Source: CADCWK01 sp035944555
GTDB lineage: Bacteria; Chloroflexota; Chloroflexia; Thermomicrobiales; UBA6265
DNA: 64,000 nucleotides
NCBI GenBank assembly: GCA_035944555.1
Contig: DASZAY010000003.1
Span: forward strand, 62,001-126,000
Direction of reading: 5' to 3'
The position numbers and the translations under genes are program-made. Shown in pieces: positions 51,301 through 64,000 of this stretch (positions are counted from its first letter, which is position 1; each line of letters starts with the position of its first letter). Under the pieces are notes generated by a model, which worked only from the letters and a program-made list of their open reading frames with translations, ran no database searches and was not told where the DNA came from.

Positions 51301-52260
51301 ATGACCCGCGATCGCCGACTGTTCCGCCTGCTGCTCGTCCTGGCCGTCCTGCTTGCCGGCGGCATCCCACTGGGCGTTGCTGATGCCGGGACGGACACGC
51401 GGCTCTACGTCGGTCACGCCGCCCGTCTGACTGCGCAGATCCCGGCCGACTGGACCTTCGATCCGGTCGACCCATGGGATTACCGCGGCCCGGATGGCTT
51501 CGTTGTCGGCGTGCCGCTGAGTGGTGAGACGCTGGAGAACGCTTGCTCGTCGCTCCCCGACCAGTACGGGTTCCACGACCGCGCCAGGACACCGGGTGGA
51601 ACGCCGGTTGCCGACCCCGTGTTCGAGATGACCGACTGGAACGGCGGGCCGGCCTGTCGGGTTGACGGGTTGCACGGTGGCGACGCGGTCGCTGTGGTCG
51701 TCCCGCATCCCGCGCCATTCAATCTCTGGCCGGACCGGATCAGCTACGTGGCGTTGGCCTCCGATCCTGGCCATATCGACGAGCTGACAGCGACGCTGTC
51801 GTTCGATGCGGCGCTTGTCACGCCGGTCGAGTACATGCGCTCGCTGATCGATCTCGTCGAGGCCCGGGCGTACTGGTCTGGCGGCGTGGATTGGGAGCTG
51901 GTCCGACTGAACGTCACGGCCGGGGTCGATGGGCTGATTGACCTGGATCTGCTTGTTGGCGTTCAGGACATCGTCAGGCGGGCGCTGAACGGCGCTGGTG
52001 ACAATCACAGCCGGTTCCGTTCCGCGCAGGAAGAAGCGACGCGCGACGACACGACGGGCTTCGGGTTCATCGTCAGTGGCCAGCAGGTCGTCCAGGTGGC
52101 CACCGGGGGACCGGCCGACCGCGCCGGCCTACGTGTCGGCGACCGGATCGTGGCAGTCAATGGACTGGAGTTCTTCCCCGTCATCCTCCCGATCGATCCT
52201 GCGTCCTCCCTGCCGCCCGAGTCAGTCTTTTCCGTGACACGTGCCAACGATGGGGCTTAG
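51301..52260 (+). CDS. S41 C-terminal processing protease, N-terminal part ending at an in-frame TAG
   Basis: N-terminal 319 residues of a CtpA-like protease. ATG 51301 has GGAGG five bases upstream. A signal peptide (LFRLLLVLAVLLAGGIPLG) is followed by a beta-rich domain of about 150 residues, a helical linker with LIDLDLLVGVQDIVRRALNGAGDNHSRF, and a PDZ domain (TGFGFIVSGQQVVQVATGGPADRAGLRVGDRIVAVNG). Translation stops at TAG 52258-52260, after RANDGA. The catalytic S41 half continues in the same frame directly after the stop. Alone, this piece would be a secreted PDZ protein without a protease site. Confidence 0.8.
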   Translation: MTRDRRLFRLLLVLAVLLAGGIPLGVADAGTDTRLYVGHAARLTAQIPADWTFDPVDPWDYRGPDGFVVGVPLSGETLENACSSLPDQYGFHDRARTPGGTPVADPVFEMTDWNGGPACRVDGLHGGDAVAVVVPHPAPFNLWPDRISYVALASDPGHIDELTATLSFDAALVTPVEYMRSLIDLVEARAYWSGGVDWELVRLNVTAGVDGLIDLDLLVGVQDIVRRALNGAGDNHSRFRSAQEEATRDDTTGFGFIVSGQQVVQVATGGPADRAGLRVGDRIVAVNGLEFFPVILPIDPASSLPPESVFSVTRANDGA

Positions 52261-52269
52261 ACCGACCTG

Positions 52270-52986
52270 ATGGTCGAGCAGGGGCCGTATGACCTGTTCG
52301 TCGAACCGTCGGGAACACGGCTGGACGGCGGCCTCGGCTACATCTCGGTCGGAACATTCATCTCGGCAGGACGCGAGAAGGACTTCGCGGCTGCGGGCAA
52401 TGCCGTCATCGCCGGGGTCGACCAGCCGCCGGCCTGTGGCTGGGTGGTCGATCTCCGACTGAATGGCGGGGGGTCGTACAGCCCGATGATCGCCGCGGTC
52501 GGGCCACTGCTGCAGGAAGGGACGTTCTTCGGGTTCCGGACCGCATCGGGGGAGCAGACATGGATCACCTGGGACGGTGGCCGGGTGGTCGACGACGGGT
52601 ACCAGGTAGCGGACTACTCGGCGGAACTCGTTGCCGACCTCGCCCACGAAGACGTCCCCGTCGCCGTGCTGACATCGTCATGGACGGGCAGTTCCGGCGA
52701 GGTAGCGACCCTCGCGTTCGTCGGGCAGGCCGGATCGCGCAGCTTCGGTGAGACGACCGGCGGCTTGACGACGGGGAATGGCGGCTTCTCACTCTTCGAC
52801 GGGGCATCCCTGGCGCTCGCACAGGTTGCCATGACCGACCGCGACGGGCAGACATACATGGACGGTATCCCGCCCGACGAGCCGGTCGTCATCGACTGGC
52901 AGACCTGCGGGACGGACGACGACCCGGTGCTGGGTGCCGCGATGGACTGGCTGGCGACGCAGCCAGGATGTGCATCCGGAACATGA
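52270..52986 (+). pseudogene. S41 protease catalytic part, separated from the PDZ part by an amber codon
   Basis: In frame with the gene at 51301; only the TAG at 52258-52260 divides them. It carries the S41 peptidase core: LGYISVGTFISAG, CGWVVDLRLNGGG and VPVAVLTSSWTGSSGEVATLAFVG, where the Ser in TGSSGE is the expected nucleophile, then GSRSFGETTGGLTTG. Two Cys in the last 30 residues may form a disulfide. ATG 52270 has no good ribosome site. Open reading with family-like sequence on both sides argues for a recent nonsense mutation, sequence error, or readthrough. Confidence 0.75.
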
Positions 52987-53200
52987 CGCGGCGTGCCTGT
53001 CGAAGAGCGATCCGGCGCGGGCCACTGGCCCTGGATGATTCGGGAGCCGGTGCTATCAACCTGCCCCTCGTTCTCCGACGATACGCTACCCTTTCATGAT
53101 TCCGAGGGTTCCCGGTATCGGAATGGCAGGCGAAACATCAGGGAAATCGGGGCCGGAGAGCGTTCTGTTAGACTGGCCGGAATGTGCGAGGCGAGCGGCC

Positions 53201-53787
53201 ATGACGGCGGATGAACAGCCCGGCGACGCCGTACGCTACGGGCGAACGACCGTGCGCGTCGTCGAGGGGCGCCTGGTCGAGCAGTCGGCGGATGCGCTGG
53301 TAATCACCGCCAACGCCCGGGGAATCCTCGGGATGGGCGGGATCCGGCTGGTCGCTGGCGCGGACGTCGAGCGTGAGGCGATGGCCGGGGCGCCGCTGGC
53401 GATCGGATCGGCGATCATGACCGGTCCGGGGCAACTCGAGTCCCGGGGGGTCCGCGCGATCCTGCATTGTGTCGTCAGCGAGACGCTCGGTGGATCTGCC
53501 CGGTCCGATGACGTCCGCCGGGCCATCCCCGCGGCATTGCGACTGGCCGACGAGCGCCGGTTCACGTCGCTGGCCATGCCGTTGATCGGCGCCAGCGGCG
53601 GGACCAGCGCATCGGAGGACCTCGTGATGCCGGCCGCCGTCCTCGTCGTCGAGGAGATCGTTGCGCACCTGCGGCGGATCTCCAGTCGCATCGAGCGGAT
53701 CACGCTCGTCGTCCGGACCGCCGACGAGGTCGATATGGTCAGCGATGTCTTGCTACTTGCCCGTGAACAGGCCTGGGAGCTGCCCCG

Positions 53788-53791
<4 letters not shown>
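53201..53791 (+). CDS. Macro-domain (ADP-ribose-binding) protein
   Basis: A 196-residue protein that is essentially one macro domain. The typical opening strand pair is VRVVEGRLVEQSADALVITANARGILGMGGIRLVAGADVEREAM (canonical A-N-x-x-L-x-x-G-G-G-V), then LAIGSAIMTGPGQLESRGVRAILHCVV and LAMPLIGASGGTSASEDLVMPAAVLV. The GGGVDGAI loop is altered to MGGIRLVAG, so ADP-ribose hydrolysis may be lost while binding remains. ATG 53201 has GAGG about 10 nt upstream. Its stop shares ATGA with the next gene, coupling it to the giant hydrolase. Confidence 0.85.
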
Positions 53792-57792
<4,001 letters not shown>

Positions 57793-57947
57793 GGCGGCGT
57801 AGGCCCGGCAGCGATTCTGCGATCCCGGGCTACGAGGACAAACTTATCTGATGCTTGGACACGTCGTCTTCCCCGGCAGCCTTGTGCCTGTCAGCCGGGA
57901 TGGTCCAAAGGCCCGGCTTCCTCGCGGAGCTTCCTTCCAGGAGTGAC

Positions 57948-59636
57948 ATGAGCAACCCGGATTCGATGTCAAGACCTCCACGGGGCCTCCCCCTGTTGTC
58001 TGCGGTGGACGCCCTCCGGCTGCGGGAGCGCGCCTTCGCGTCCGTCAGCAGCGGGATCGTCATCACGGACGCCCGGCAGCCGGACAATCCGATCATCGAT
58101 GTCAATCCCGCGTTCGAGCGTATCACCGGCTACGCGCGCCACGAGGTCCTGTCGAACAACTGCCGGATGCTTCAGTTCGCCCGCACTGATCCGGCGACGG
58201 TCCGCGAGATCCGGGAAGCCCTCGACGCGCGGCGCGAGATCGGCGTCACGATCCTCAACCAGCGGAGGGATGGCACGCCGTTCTGGAATGACCTGTTCAT
58301 CTCCCCCGTCTTCGACCCGGACGGCACCCTGACCCACTTCGTCGGTATCCAGACGGACATCACCGCCCGCAAGCTCGCCGAGGATCGCAACGCCTTCCTG
58401 GCCGACGCCAGTGAGAAACTCGTCTTCTCACTCGACATCCGGGAGAGTCTCGACGAGGTCGCCCGGCTGGCCGTCCCGACCATCGCCGACATCTTTCTCG
58501 TTGACCTCCTTGACGAGGAGCAGCGGGTCGAGCGCGTGACCTCCCGCTACGACGGCCTGTCCTCCGACCAGCTGGCCCGATTCGCGGTGATCGCGCCGCA
58601 GCGCATCAACGAGCGCCCGATGATGGAGGAGACGCTGCTCTCCGGGCAGGCGAAGCTCATCCCCGTGATCAATCCGGAGTGGCTCGACTCCCGCGCGAAG
58701 GATCCCGATCATCGCGAGATGCTCGATGGTCTCGGACTGCTGTCATCGGTCGTCGTGCCACTGGTTGCCCGGGGTCGGACGCTCGGTACCCTTTCGCTGC
58801 TGACCACGCAGCGGTCCCGCCGTCGCTACGACGAGTCTGATCTCCGGCTCGCCGAGGATCTGGGCCGGCGGACGGCCTTGGCGATCGACAATGCGCTGCT
58901 GTTCCGTGAGACCCAGGAGGCCGTCCGGGCCCGCGACCAGTTCCTGTCGATCGCCGCCCATGAACTTCGGACCCCGGTCTCCAGCATCAAGGGGTACGCC
59001 CAGATGCTGATGCGTGCCCAGCGCAAGGGCGACGTCCCGGTCGAGCGAATGCGACGCTCGCTCACGACGATCGACCAGGCCAGTGACCGGCTCTCCCTGC
59101 TGACCAGCGATTTGCTCGACGTCTCCCGGATCCGGCTGGGCCAGCTCCCGCTCCGGGTGGCCGAAATCCGACTGGACGAGCTCGTCCAGACGATCGTCAC
59201 CCGCCAGAACGAGACCGGGTCATCGGGGCATCGGTTCCACCTCGAGATAGCTCCGGGTGACTACCCGGTCATGGTCGACGCCGACCGGTTCGACCAGGTC
59301 CTGACCAACCTGCTCGAGAACGCGGCCAAGTACTCCCCTGGTGAGCGCGCGGTCGACGTCGTGCTCTCCGCCGACGGCACGGATGTCCGGGTCGAGGTCC
59401 GGGACCGTGGCATCGGCCTGCCACCGGGGGGTGAGGAGCAGGTCTTCGAGCCATTCGAGCGGGCCGCGAACGCGGTGGAGCGCGGGATGCCCGGCCTGGG
59501 CCTTGGCCTCTACATCTCCCGCGGGATCATCGAGCGGCACGGCGGACGGATCTGGGCCGACAGCGCTGGCGAGGATCTCGGTACGACGTTCGTCATGGAG
59601 ATTCCCACGGCGGGCAATGCTCCGGACCTGACCTGA
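57948..59636 (+). CDS. LOV-domain blue-light sensor histidine kinase (LOV-GAF-HisKA-HATPase)
   Basis: A 562-residue soluble sensor kinase. Residues about 25-145 form a LOV/PAS domain with NNC72RMLQF (canonical N-C-R-F-L-Q), C72 being the cysteine that bonds FMN; later LNQRRDGTPFWNDLFISPV and THFVGIQTDIT match LOV strands and flavin-contacting Asn/Gln. A GAF domain (about 155-320) follows, then the HisKA H-box AAHELRTP with H338, N-box LTNLLENAAKYSP, G1 VRDRGIGLP and G2 GLGLGLYIS. ATG 57948 has AGGAG; no transmembrane helix. No response regulator is adjacent, so the partner is elsewhere. Confidence 0.92.
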   Translation: MSNPDSMSRPPRGLPLLSAVDALRLRERAFASVSSGIVITDARQPDNPIIDVNPAFERITGYARHEVLSNNCRMLQFARTDPATVREIREALDARREIGVTILNQRRDGTPFWNDLFISPVFDPDGTLTHFVGIQTDITARKLAEDRNAFLADASEKLVFSLDIRESLDEVARLAVPTIADIFLVDLLDEEQRVERVTSRYDGLSSDQLARFAVIAPQRINERPMMEETLLSGQAKLIPVINPEWLDSRAKDPDHREMLDGLGLLSSVVVPLVARGRTLGTLSLLTTQRSRRRYDESDLRLAEDLGRRTALAIDNALLFRETQEAVRARDQFLSIAAHELRTPVSSIKGYAQMLMRAQRKGDVPVERMRRSLTTIDQASDRLSLLTSDLLDVSRIRLGQLPLRVAEIRLDELVQTIVTRQNETGSSGHRFHLEIAPGDYPVMVDADRFDQVLTNLLENAAKYSPGERAVDVVLSADGTDVRVEVRDRGIGLPPGGEEQVFEPFERAANAVERGMPGLGLGLYISRGIIERHGGRIWADSAGEDLGTTFVMEIPTAGNAPDLT

Positions 59637-59708
59637 CCCCGGATCGCCCTGCGGCCTGGGGTCAGTTGATTGCGCGTTCAACCGGCGCATCCCCCTGGAG
59701 ACACTGCC

Positions 59709-60170
59709 ATGCCCCGCGATACGCCCGAGCAGGCCCGTGCCCGTGACCTTCGGTATCGCGAACGGAGCGGCGACCACGTCGCGCGATACCAGGCCAGCGA
59801 CGGCGCGGATGGCTACGACGACAACCGCCACGGAGCGCCGACGCTCCTGCTGACGACGACCGGGCACCGGGGCGGGCGTCCGGTGACGACCCCGCTGTAT
59901 TTCGCGGAGGATGAGGATCGGTACGTCGTGATCGCGTCCTACGCCGGCGCTGATACGCACCCGAAGTGGTATCTCAACCTCGCCGCGGACCCATCGGTGT
60001 TCGTCCAGGTCCGGGCCGACCGGTTCGCCGCGCGGGCCCGGACGGCGGGAACGGACGAGCGTGAGCGCCTCTGGCGCCTGCTGGCCGATCGCTACCCGTT
60101 CTACGACGACTACCGTACCGAGACCGACCGCGACATCCCCGTCGTGGTTCTGGAGCGCGCCGAAGACTGA
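59709..60170 (+). CDS. Deazaflavin (F420)-dependent nitroreductase-family protein
   Basis: A 153-residue split-barrel protein of the Ddn/F420H2-dependent oxidoreductase group. Typical segments: LLLTTTGHRGGRPVTTPLYFAEDEDRYVVIASYAGADTHPKWYLNLAADPSVFVQVRADRF and WRLLADRYPFYDDYRTETDRDIPVVVLE. The G-x-x-x-G-R-x-x-T-x-P-L and K-W-Y-x-N-L motifs contact F420 in relatives. The ATG at 59709 has GGAG eight bases upstream. With the LLM enzymes at 18510 and possibly 30306, it implies an F420-using host. Confidence 0.9.
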   Translation: MPRDTPEQARARDLRYRERSGDHVARYQASDGADGYDDNRHGAPTLLLTTTGHRGGRPVTTPLYFAEDEDRYVVIASYAGADTHPKWYLNLAADPSVFVQVRADRFAARARTAGTDERERLWRLLADRYPFYDDYRTETDRDIPVVVLERAED

Positions 60171-60191
60171 GCGTATCCTGCTGGGGATCGA

Positions 60192-60461
60192 TCAGCTGGC
60201 GAAGCGCTTGGCGGATCGCTCGCGGGCCTTCGCGGCCTCGGTCTCCCGGTCCTTGGGCGCCACGTTCGTTTCCAGGGACGCCAGCAGTTCGGCCGCGACC
60301 CGGCTGATCTCGGCGACGGCATGGTCGAATGCCGGCTGGTTGGCCTGCGATGGCTTCGTGAAACCGCTGATCTTCCGGACGAACTGGAGCGCCGCGGCGT
60401 CGATCTCGGCGTCGGTCGCGGGCGGGTCGAAGTTGAACAGTGGCCGGATATTGCGGCACAT
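60192..60461 (-). CDS. DUF2277 domain protein
   Basis: An 89-residue protein that begins MCRNIRPLFNFDPPATDAEIDAAALQFVRKISGFTKPS, matching DUF2277 almost throughout. The ATG at 60461 has AGGAG eight bases upstream. Members are small, mostly helical, found in Actinobacteria, Chloroflexi and Proteobacteria, and have no known function; the conserved Cys-Arg-Asn start is notable. It is convergent with the deazaflavin gene. Confidence 0.9.
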   Translation of the reverse strand: MCRNIRPLFNFDPPATDAEIDAAALQFVRKISGFTKPSQANQPAFDHAVAEISRVAAELLASLETNVAPKDRETEAAKARERSAKRFAS

Positions 60462-60530
60462 GGCTCGACTCCTGTCTTGGGAGCGGCCGGTGTGGAGGGC
60501 CATGGCCCTCCACACCGGCATTCGCGGGCG

Positions 60531-61658
60531 CTACGCCATCTCGATCAGGTCGCGGCGGGCGTTGTTGATCCGCTCGCCACCCCCCTCGACGCAGATGACG
60601 GTGTCCTCGATCCGGACGCCGAAGCGACCGGCAAGGTAGATCCCGGGCTCGTCGCTGAACGTCATCCCCGGCGCCAGCGGCAGCGTGTTGCCGCCGACCA
60701 TGTACGGCTCTTCGTGGACGTCGAGTCCGAGCCCATGGCCGACGCGGTGGATGAAGGCGTCGCCATATCCCGCCTCCGTGATGACGTCGCGGGCAGCCCG
60801 GTCGATGTCCTGGCACGGGACGCCCGGCGCGACCGCCGCCAACGCCGCATCGTTGGCCCGGGAGACGGTGTCGTAGACGGTGCGGTACTCGTCGCTGGCC
60901 GGCCCGATGTGCACGGTCCGGGTGACGTCGCTGTGATACCCCTCCAGCGTGCCGCCCCAGTCGAACACGACCGAGTCGCCGACCTGGATGACCCGGTCGC
61001 CCGTGTGGTGGTGCGGGGAGGCGGAGTTCGGTCCGGAGGCGCAGATTCCGCCGTGGGTGACGAGTCCGCGTGCTGCCGTCCGCCCGACGAGCAGCGCCAC
61101 GGCCTGGCGCTCGGTCAGGCCCGTGATCCGGTCGTTGGCGACGAACTCGTCCCACGCTTCGTCGGTCCGGCGGCTGACCTCGCGGAGCAGCTCACGCTCG
61201 CGCTCGTCCTTGTGCATCCGGAGCGGGCGCATCGTCGGGGTGGCCGAAACCCACTTCGCCTTCGGGATGTGCGACTGGAGGTGGAGCAGGAAGATGCTCC
61301 AGAGCCGGTCGCTGACCGCGATGGTCAGGCCCTCACCGCCGTTGGTCAGCTCCATGAGCTGGACGGCCCGCTCCCACGGGGCTTCCGTCTCGGTCCAGGC
61401 CGAGATGTCGACGATCGCCTGCCGGTCCATGACCAGCGGCGCCTCCAGGACGGGAACGACCACGCTGGGCTGTCCCGACCGGGGCACGATCAGGAGCGTC
61501 ATGCGCTCGCTCTGGTGCGCGTCGTAGCCGGTCAGATAGAAGAAGTCCGACGATGGCCCGACCAACGTGAGGTCGATTCCCGTCCGGTCCATTTCCGTCT
61601 GCAGCCGGGTAATACGGTCCTGGTAGACATCCAGCCCGGTCGTGGTCTCGCCCGCCAT
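60531..61658 (-). CDS. M24 metallopeptidase, Xaa-Pro dipeptidase/aminopeptidase type
   Basis: A 375-residue creatinase/aminopeptidase-P-like enzyme. The N-terminal creatinase domain (about 1-150) includes DLTLVGPSSDFFYLTGYDAHQSER. The pita-bread catalytic domain has all five metal ligands in order: D in VVFDWGG, D in SDVTRTV, H in HRVGHGLGLDVHE, E in FSDEPGIY and E in VRIEDTV. Start ATG 61658 has GGAGG; the longer frame into the divergent gene is spurious. It cleaves N-terminal Xaa-Pro peptides; acting on free dipeptides or longer peptides is undecided. Confidence 0.93.
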   Translation of the reverse strand: MAGETTTGLDVYQDRITRLQTEMDRTGIDLTLVGPSSDFFYLTGYDAHQSERMTLLIVPRSGQPSVVVPVLEAPLVMDRQAIVDISAWTETEAPWERAVQLMELTNGGEGLTIAVSDRLWSIFLLHLQSHIPKAKWVSATPTMRPLRMHKDERERELLREVSRRTDEAWDEFVANDRITGLTERQAVALLVGRTAARGLVTHGGICASGPNSASPHHHTGDRVIQVGDSVVFDWGGTLEGYHSDVTRTVHIGPASDEYRTVYDTVSRANDAALAAVAPGVPCQDIDRAARDVITEAGYGDAFIHRVGHGLGLDVHEEPYMVGGNTLPLAPGMTFSDEPGIYLAGRFGVRIEDTVICVEGGGERINNARRDLIEMA

Positions 61659-61844
61659 GGGTGGTCCTCCGCTGTCTCGTGGCCCGTTGGCCCTCGTGTG
61701 TCGTCCGGTCCGGCATCGTAGCACCGACGGCCGCGGCGTCGGGCTTGCGGAAACGGATGATGGCAGGACCCTGCCGCGTGCAGTCCCGGCTATGACCCCG
61801 CTTCCCGACCACGACGATCGCGTCCCCGTACAGGAGATGATGAC

Positions 61845-63317
61845 ATGAGTAAATTCCGGACTGGTGCGGTGCTGGCATGGCTGGCGGGGGTGCTGTCTGC
61901 GGGAGCGGCGGCGTTCTCCCTCGTGCGCCGGCTGATGTCCCCGCGGCACCGCAGTGAGACGGAGGAGGAGTACCGGGATGCCCGCCACCGCGTCCTGATC
62001 CTCGGTGGCGGCTTCGGGGGAACGACCATCGCCCGGGAACTGGGCGAGCACTATCCCAACGATCACGATGTCAGCATCCTGGTCGTCGACCGTTCCACCA
62101 ACCTGCTCTACACGCCACTGCTCTGGACGGTGGCCGACGGGCGTGTCAACCCGAACCACGTCTCCGTCAGCATCCGTGGGTTGCAGCGCAACAGCCCGTT
62201 CCACTTCCTGCAGGCGGATGTCCGGCACATCGACCTGGACCGCCGCGAAGTCGAGACGAGCGCCGGCGTTCGCGGTTACGACACGCTCGTGATCGCGCTC
62301 GGGAGTGTCACCAGCATTCCGGATCTGCCCGGTCTGCACGAGCATGCCCGCCGGTTTGCCTCCCCCGGGGACGCCATTGAGCTCCGGAACCACCTGATCG
62401 ACGCCGTTGAGGCCGCCCACCGCACCCGGGACCCCCGCGAGCGGGCCGAATGGCTGACATTCGTCGTCGGTGGTGGCGGCGACACCGGTGTCGAGCTGGC
62501 CGCGACGATCCACGAGTACCTGACCAACGGGCTACTGGCCGCCTACCCATGGCTGGCCGATGAGCGTCCCCGGGTAATCGTCGCCGGGCGCAACGATCGC
62601 CTGATCCCGATGAGTACCCCCGAGACCTCGGCCTATGTTCGCGATGTGCTGAGCGATACCGGGATCGAGGTGCTGACGGCGACGAGCATTCTCTCGGCGA
62701 CCGACCGCGAGGTCGTGACGGATCGCGGACCGATCCCGGCCCGGACGCTGTTCTGGGCCGCCGGGATCTCGGCGCAGCCCGTCGTCCGCGCCGTGCCGAT
62801 CGCCAAGGCGAGGAACGGCGCGCTGGAGGTCGACGACAGGCTCCGGATCAAGGGGCGGGACGATGTGTTCGTCGTCGGTGACAGCGCCTGGGCGTTCAAT
62901 GCCAATGACGGAACGGGCGTCCCCCCGACCGCCCAGGCCGCCCAGAGCCAGGGACGCTACGTCGCGGACCTGATCTATCGCCGGATCGAGGGCGACCTGT
63001 CCCCGCCCCCGCCCTACACCTTCCACGAGCGGGGCCGGCTGGCGCTGCTCGGACGCCAGACGGGCGTCGCGGAGATCGGCGGGCGGGTGATCACCGGGCT
63101 ACCGGCCTGGTTCCTCTGGCACGCCTACTACATCACGGCGATCCCGAGCTGGCGCAACCGCGTCCGGCTCCTTGGCGACCTGGTGCTGGCGGGTATCTCC
63201 GGCCGGGAGACGACGCAGCTGGAGCTGGACCCGCGGCCGGTCGCGGACAGCCACCGGTCAGCGGGTGGGCGGCATGAGCAGCCGGGAACGGGCGCCGGGG
63301 AGCGGCCGAACCGGTAA
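61845..63317 (+). CDS. Type II NADH dehydrogenase-like FAD oxidoreductase
   Basis: A 490-residue two-dinucleotide-fold flavoprotein. The FAD loop is RVLILGGGFGGTTIAREL, the NAD(P)H loop FVVGGGGDTGVELAATI, and the second FAD contact VFVVGDSAWAF, all as in NDH-2. An N-terminal hydrophobic helix (VLAWLAGVLSAGAAAFSLV) before the FAD loop probably anchors it to the membrane; other NDH-2 use a C-terminal amphipathic helix, seen here in WFLWHAYYITAIPSWRNRVRLLGD. It should transfer electrons from NADH to quinone without pumping protons. Confidence 0.92.
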   Translation: MSKFRTGAVLAWLAGVLSAGAAAFSLVRRLMSPRHRSETEEEYRDARHRVLILGGGFGGTTIARELGEHYPNDHDVSILVVDRSTNLLYTPLLWTVADGRVNPNHVSVSIRGLQRNSPFHFLQADVRHIDLDRREVETSAGVRGYDTLVIALGSVTSIPDLPGLHEHARRFASPGDAIELRNHLIDAVEAAHRTRDPRERAEWLTFVVGGGGDTGVELAATIHEYLTNGLLAAYPWLADERPRVIVAGRNDRLIPMSTPETSAYVRDVLSDTGIEVLTATSILSATDREVVTDRGPIPARTLFWAAGISAQPVVRAVPIAKARNGALEVDDRLRIKGRDDVFVVGDSAWAFNANDGTGVPPTAQAAQSQGRYVADLIYRRIEGDLSPPPPYTFHERGRLALLGRQTGVAEIGGRVITGLPAWFLWHAYYITAIPSWRNRVRLLGDLVLAGISGRETTQLELDPRPVADSHRSAGGRHEQPGTGAGERPNR

Positions 63318-63415
63318 TGCGGCCAGGTGCCATGGGGCGACTGGCGGAACATCCCCATCCTCGACCCCTCCCCGGTTCCATCCCCTGCGCAGACCCCTGA
63401 AGCGATATTCATCTG

Positions 63416-63460
63416 CGATCCCGGTTTCTGCTGCAGGAACCGGGATCGTTTCGCTTGTTT
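63416..63460 (+). terminator. Rho-independent terminator
   Basis: Arms CGATCCCGGTTTCTG and CAGGAACCGGGATCG pair with one mismatch around a 3-nt loop, followed by a T-rich tract TTTCGCTTGTTT. It ends transcription after the NADH dehydrogenase gene, about 100 bp past its stop. Confidence 0.8.
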
Positions 63461-63614
63461 GCGACCCTTCGGGTCTGGGGCACTCAATCAGCCAGTCCCG
63501 GCGAAACACGAGGAACCATTCACCCTGTTTCCATACCCGTTCCGGGCACGCTATCCTGCCGGGTAATTGTCGACAATTTGTCGCCAGTCCATCCCTACCC
63601 TGGAGGCGTCGTCC

Positions 63615-64000
63615 GTGGTCACCACCGCCGTCATCACCTCGCCCCTCGACGCCGCGGTCGCCGAGCGCATCATCGCGTCCGCCCCGGACGGCATCGAGGT
63701 CGTCTACCGGCCGGACCTCGTCCCGCCTCCCCGTTATACCTGCGACCACACCGGCGACCCCTCATTCCGGCGAACGCCGGAGCAGGAGGCGGAGTGGCGC
63801 GAGATCCTGCGCCGCGCCTCGATAACCTGGGGATTTCCGGAGGTGGCGAAGGGCGAGTCATTGGCCGATGTCACCCCTGACCTGAAGTGGGTGCAGGGCA
63901 CGTCAGCCGGGGTCGGCGCGCGCGTCCGGGCGCTGGGGATGATGGAAGGAGCCGGGCGGGACATCGCGATCACCACCGCCTCCGGTACCCACGCCCGCCC
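63615..64000 (+). CDS. D-isomer-specific 2-hydroxyacid dehydrogenase, N-terminal part (runs off the window)
   Basis: The first 128 codons of a gene that continues beyond the right edge. A GTG start at 63615 has GGAGG eight bases upstream. The N-terminal catalytic-domain signature is DVTPDLKWVQGTSAGVGARVRALG followed by IAITTASGTHAR, as in the glyoxylate/hydroxypyruvate reductase-like group (normally ...L-K-W-x-Q-x-T-S-A-G-V, then T-T-A-S-G-x-H-A). The NAD-binding half lies outside. It follows the strong terminator at 63416. Confidence 0.88.
   Translation, partial: MVTTAVITSPLDAAVAERIIASAPDGIEVVYRPDLVPPPRYTCDHTGDPSFRRTPEQEAEWREILRRASITWGFPEVAKGESLADVTPDLKWVQGTSAGVGARVRALGMMEGAGRDIAITTASGTHAR

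Noticed and set aside
52258..52260. TAG considered as a pyrrolysine or other recoded codon
   Set aside because: No pyl genes or recoding element are visible and S41 proteases have no special residue here; a mutation or error is simpler.
61659..62513. Extension of the M24 peptidase frame across the divergent NADH dehydrogenase gene
   Set aside because: The conserved protein begins at the ATG at 61658 with GGAGG; the extension is antisense to a real gene.

Overview
The window is GC-rich, densely coded bacterial chromosome. Predicted Tat signals, a Sco1/PCu(A)C copper cluster, F420-type oxidoreductases, clpP-clpX downstream of tig, and Thr/Pro/Ala-rich secreted proteins together suggest Chloroflexota, most likely class Thermomicrobia. 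That placement is inference from gene content, not from a marker-gene comparison. I see no rRNA, tRNA, CRISPR array, prophage or insertion sequence. About sixty protein genes are supported. The last one, a 2-hydroxyacid dehydrogenase, runs off the right edge.

Layout. 65-7011: a Tat-exported serine hydrolase, then minus-strand genes for metal and redox handling (TlpA-like thioredoxin, FecB-type binding protein, a YtkA-like exported protein, PCu(A)C, Sco1, a small membrane protein), facing a secreted cupredoxin-like protein. 7032-15421: FAD oxidase, PH-domain protein, an RlmM-like methyltransferase, then a tightly coupled Ada/AlkA - MGMT - EamA - PEP-mutase operon for alkylation repair, and a methyltransferase. 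15679-27890: proteostasis genes tig, clpP and clpX, with a GNAT enzyme, an F420-type oxidoreductase and a LysR regulator between them, then an SH3-SH3-SH3-SH3-M23 cell-wall hydrolase. 28016-30272: an EmrB-type efflux pump and its MarR regulator, with a promoter and an overlapping 20-bp palindromic operator that can be read directly.

30306-47448: mostly single metabolic and hypothetical genes (LLM oxidoreductase, VOC dioxygenase, flavin reductase, an orphan peptide-binding protein, RDD, OsmC, a GerM-Gmad2 protein, a MoxR-DUF58 pair, an archease-like protein, YihY). 47697-57792 is the most unusual stretch. It holds an ECF sigma factor coupled to a 946-residue anti-sigma factor with a long extracellular Thr/Pro/Glu stalk and a beta-propeller-like tip. 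Next is an S41 protease interrupted by an in-frame amber codon, then a macro-domain protein translationally coupled to a 1334-residue protein in which an alpha/beta hydrolase sits between two very long disordered arms. 57948-64000: a LOV-domain blue-light histidine kinase without an adjacent response regulator, a Ddn-like deazaflavin enzyme, DUF2277, an M24 peptidase and a type II NADH dehydrogenase.

Best candidates for undescribed biology are the macro-domain/disordered-hydrolase pair, the giant anti-sigma factor followed by the split protease, the apparently permuted PCu(A)C copper chaperone, and the trigger factor with an acidic tail of about 145 residues.
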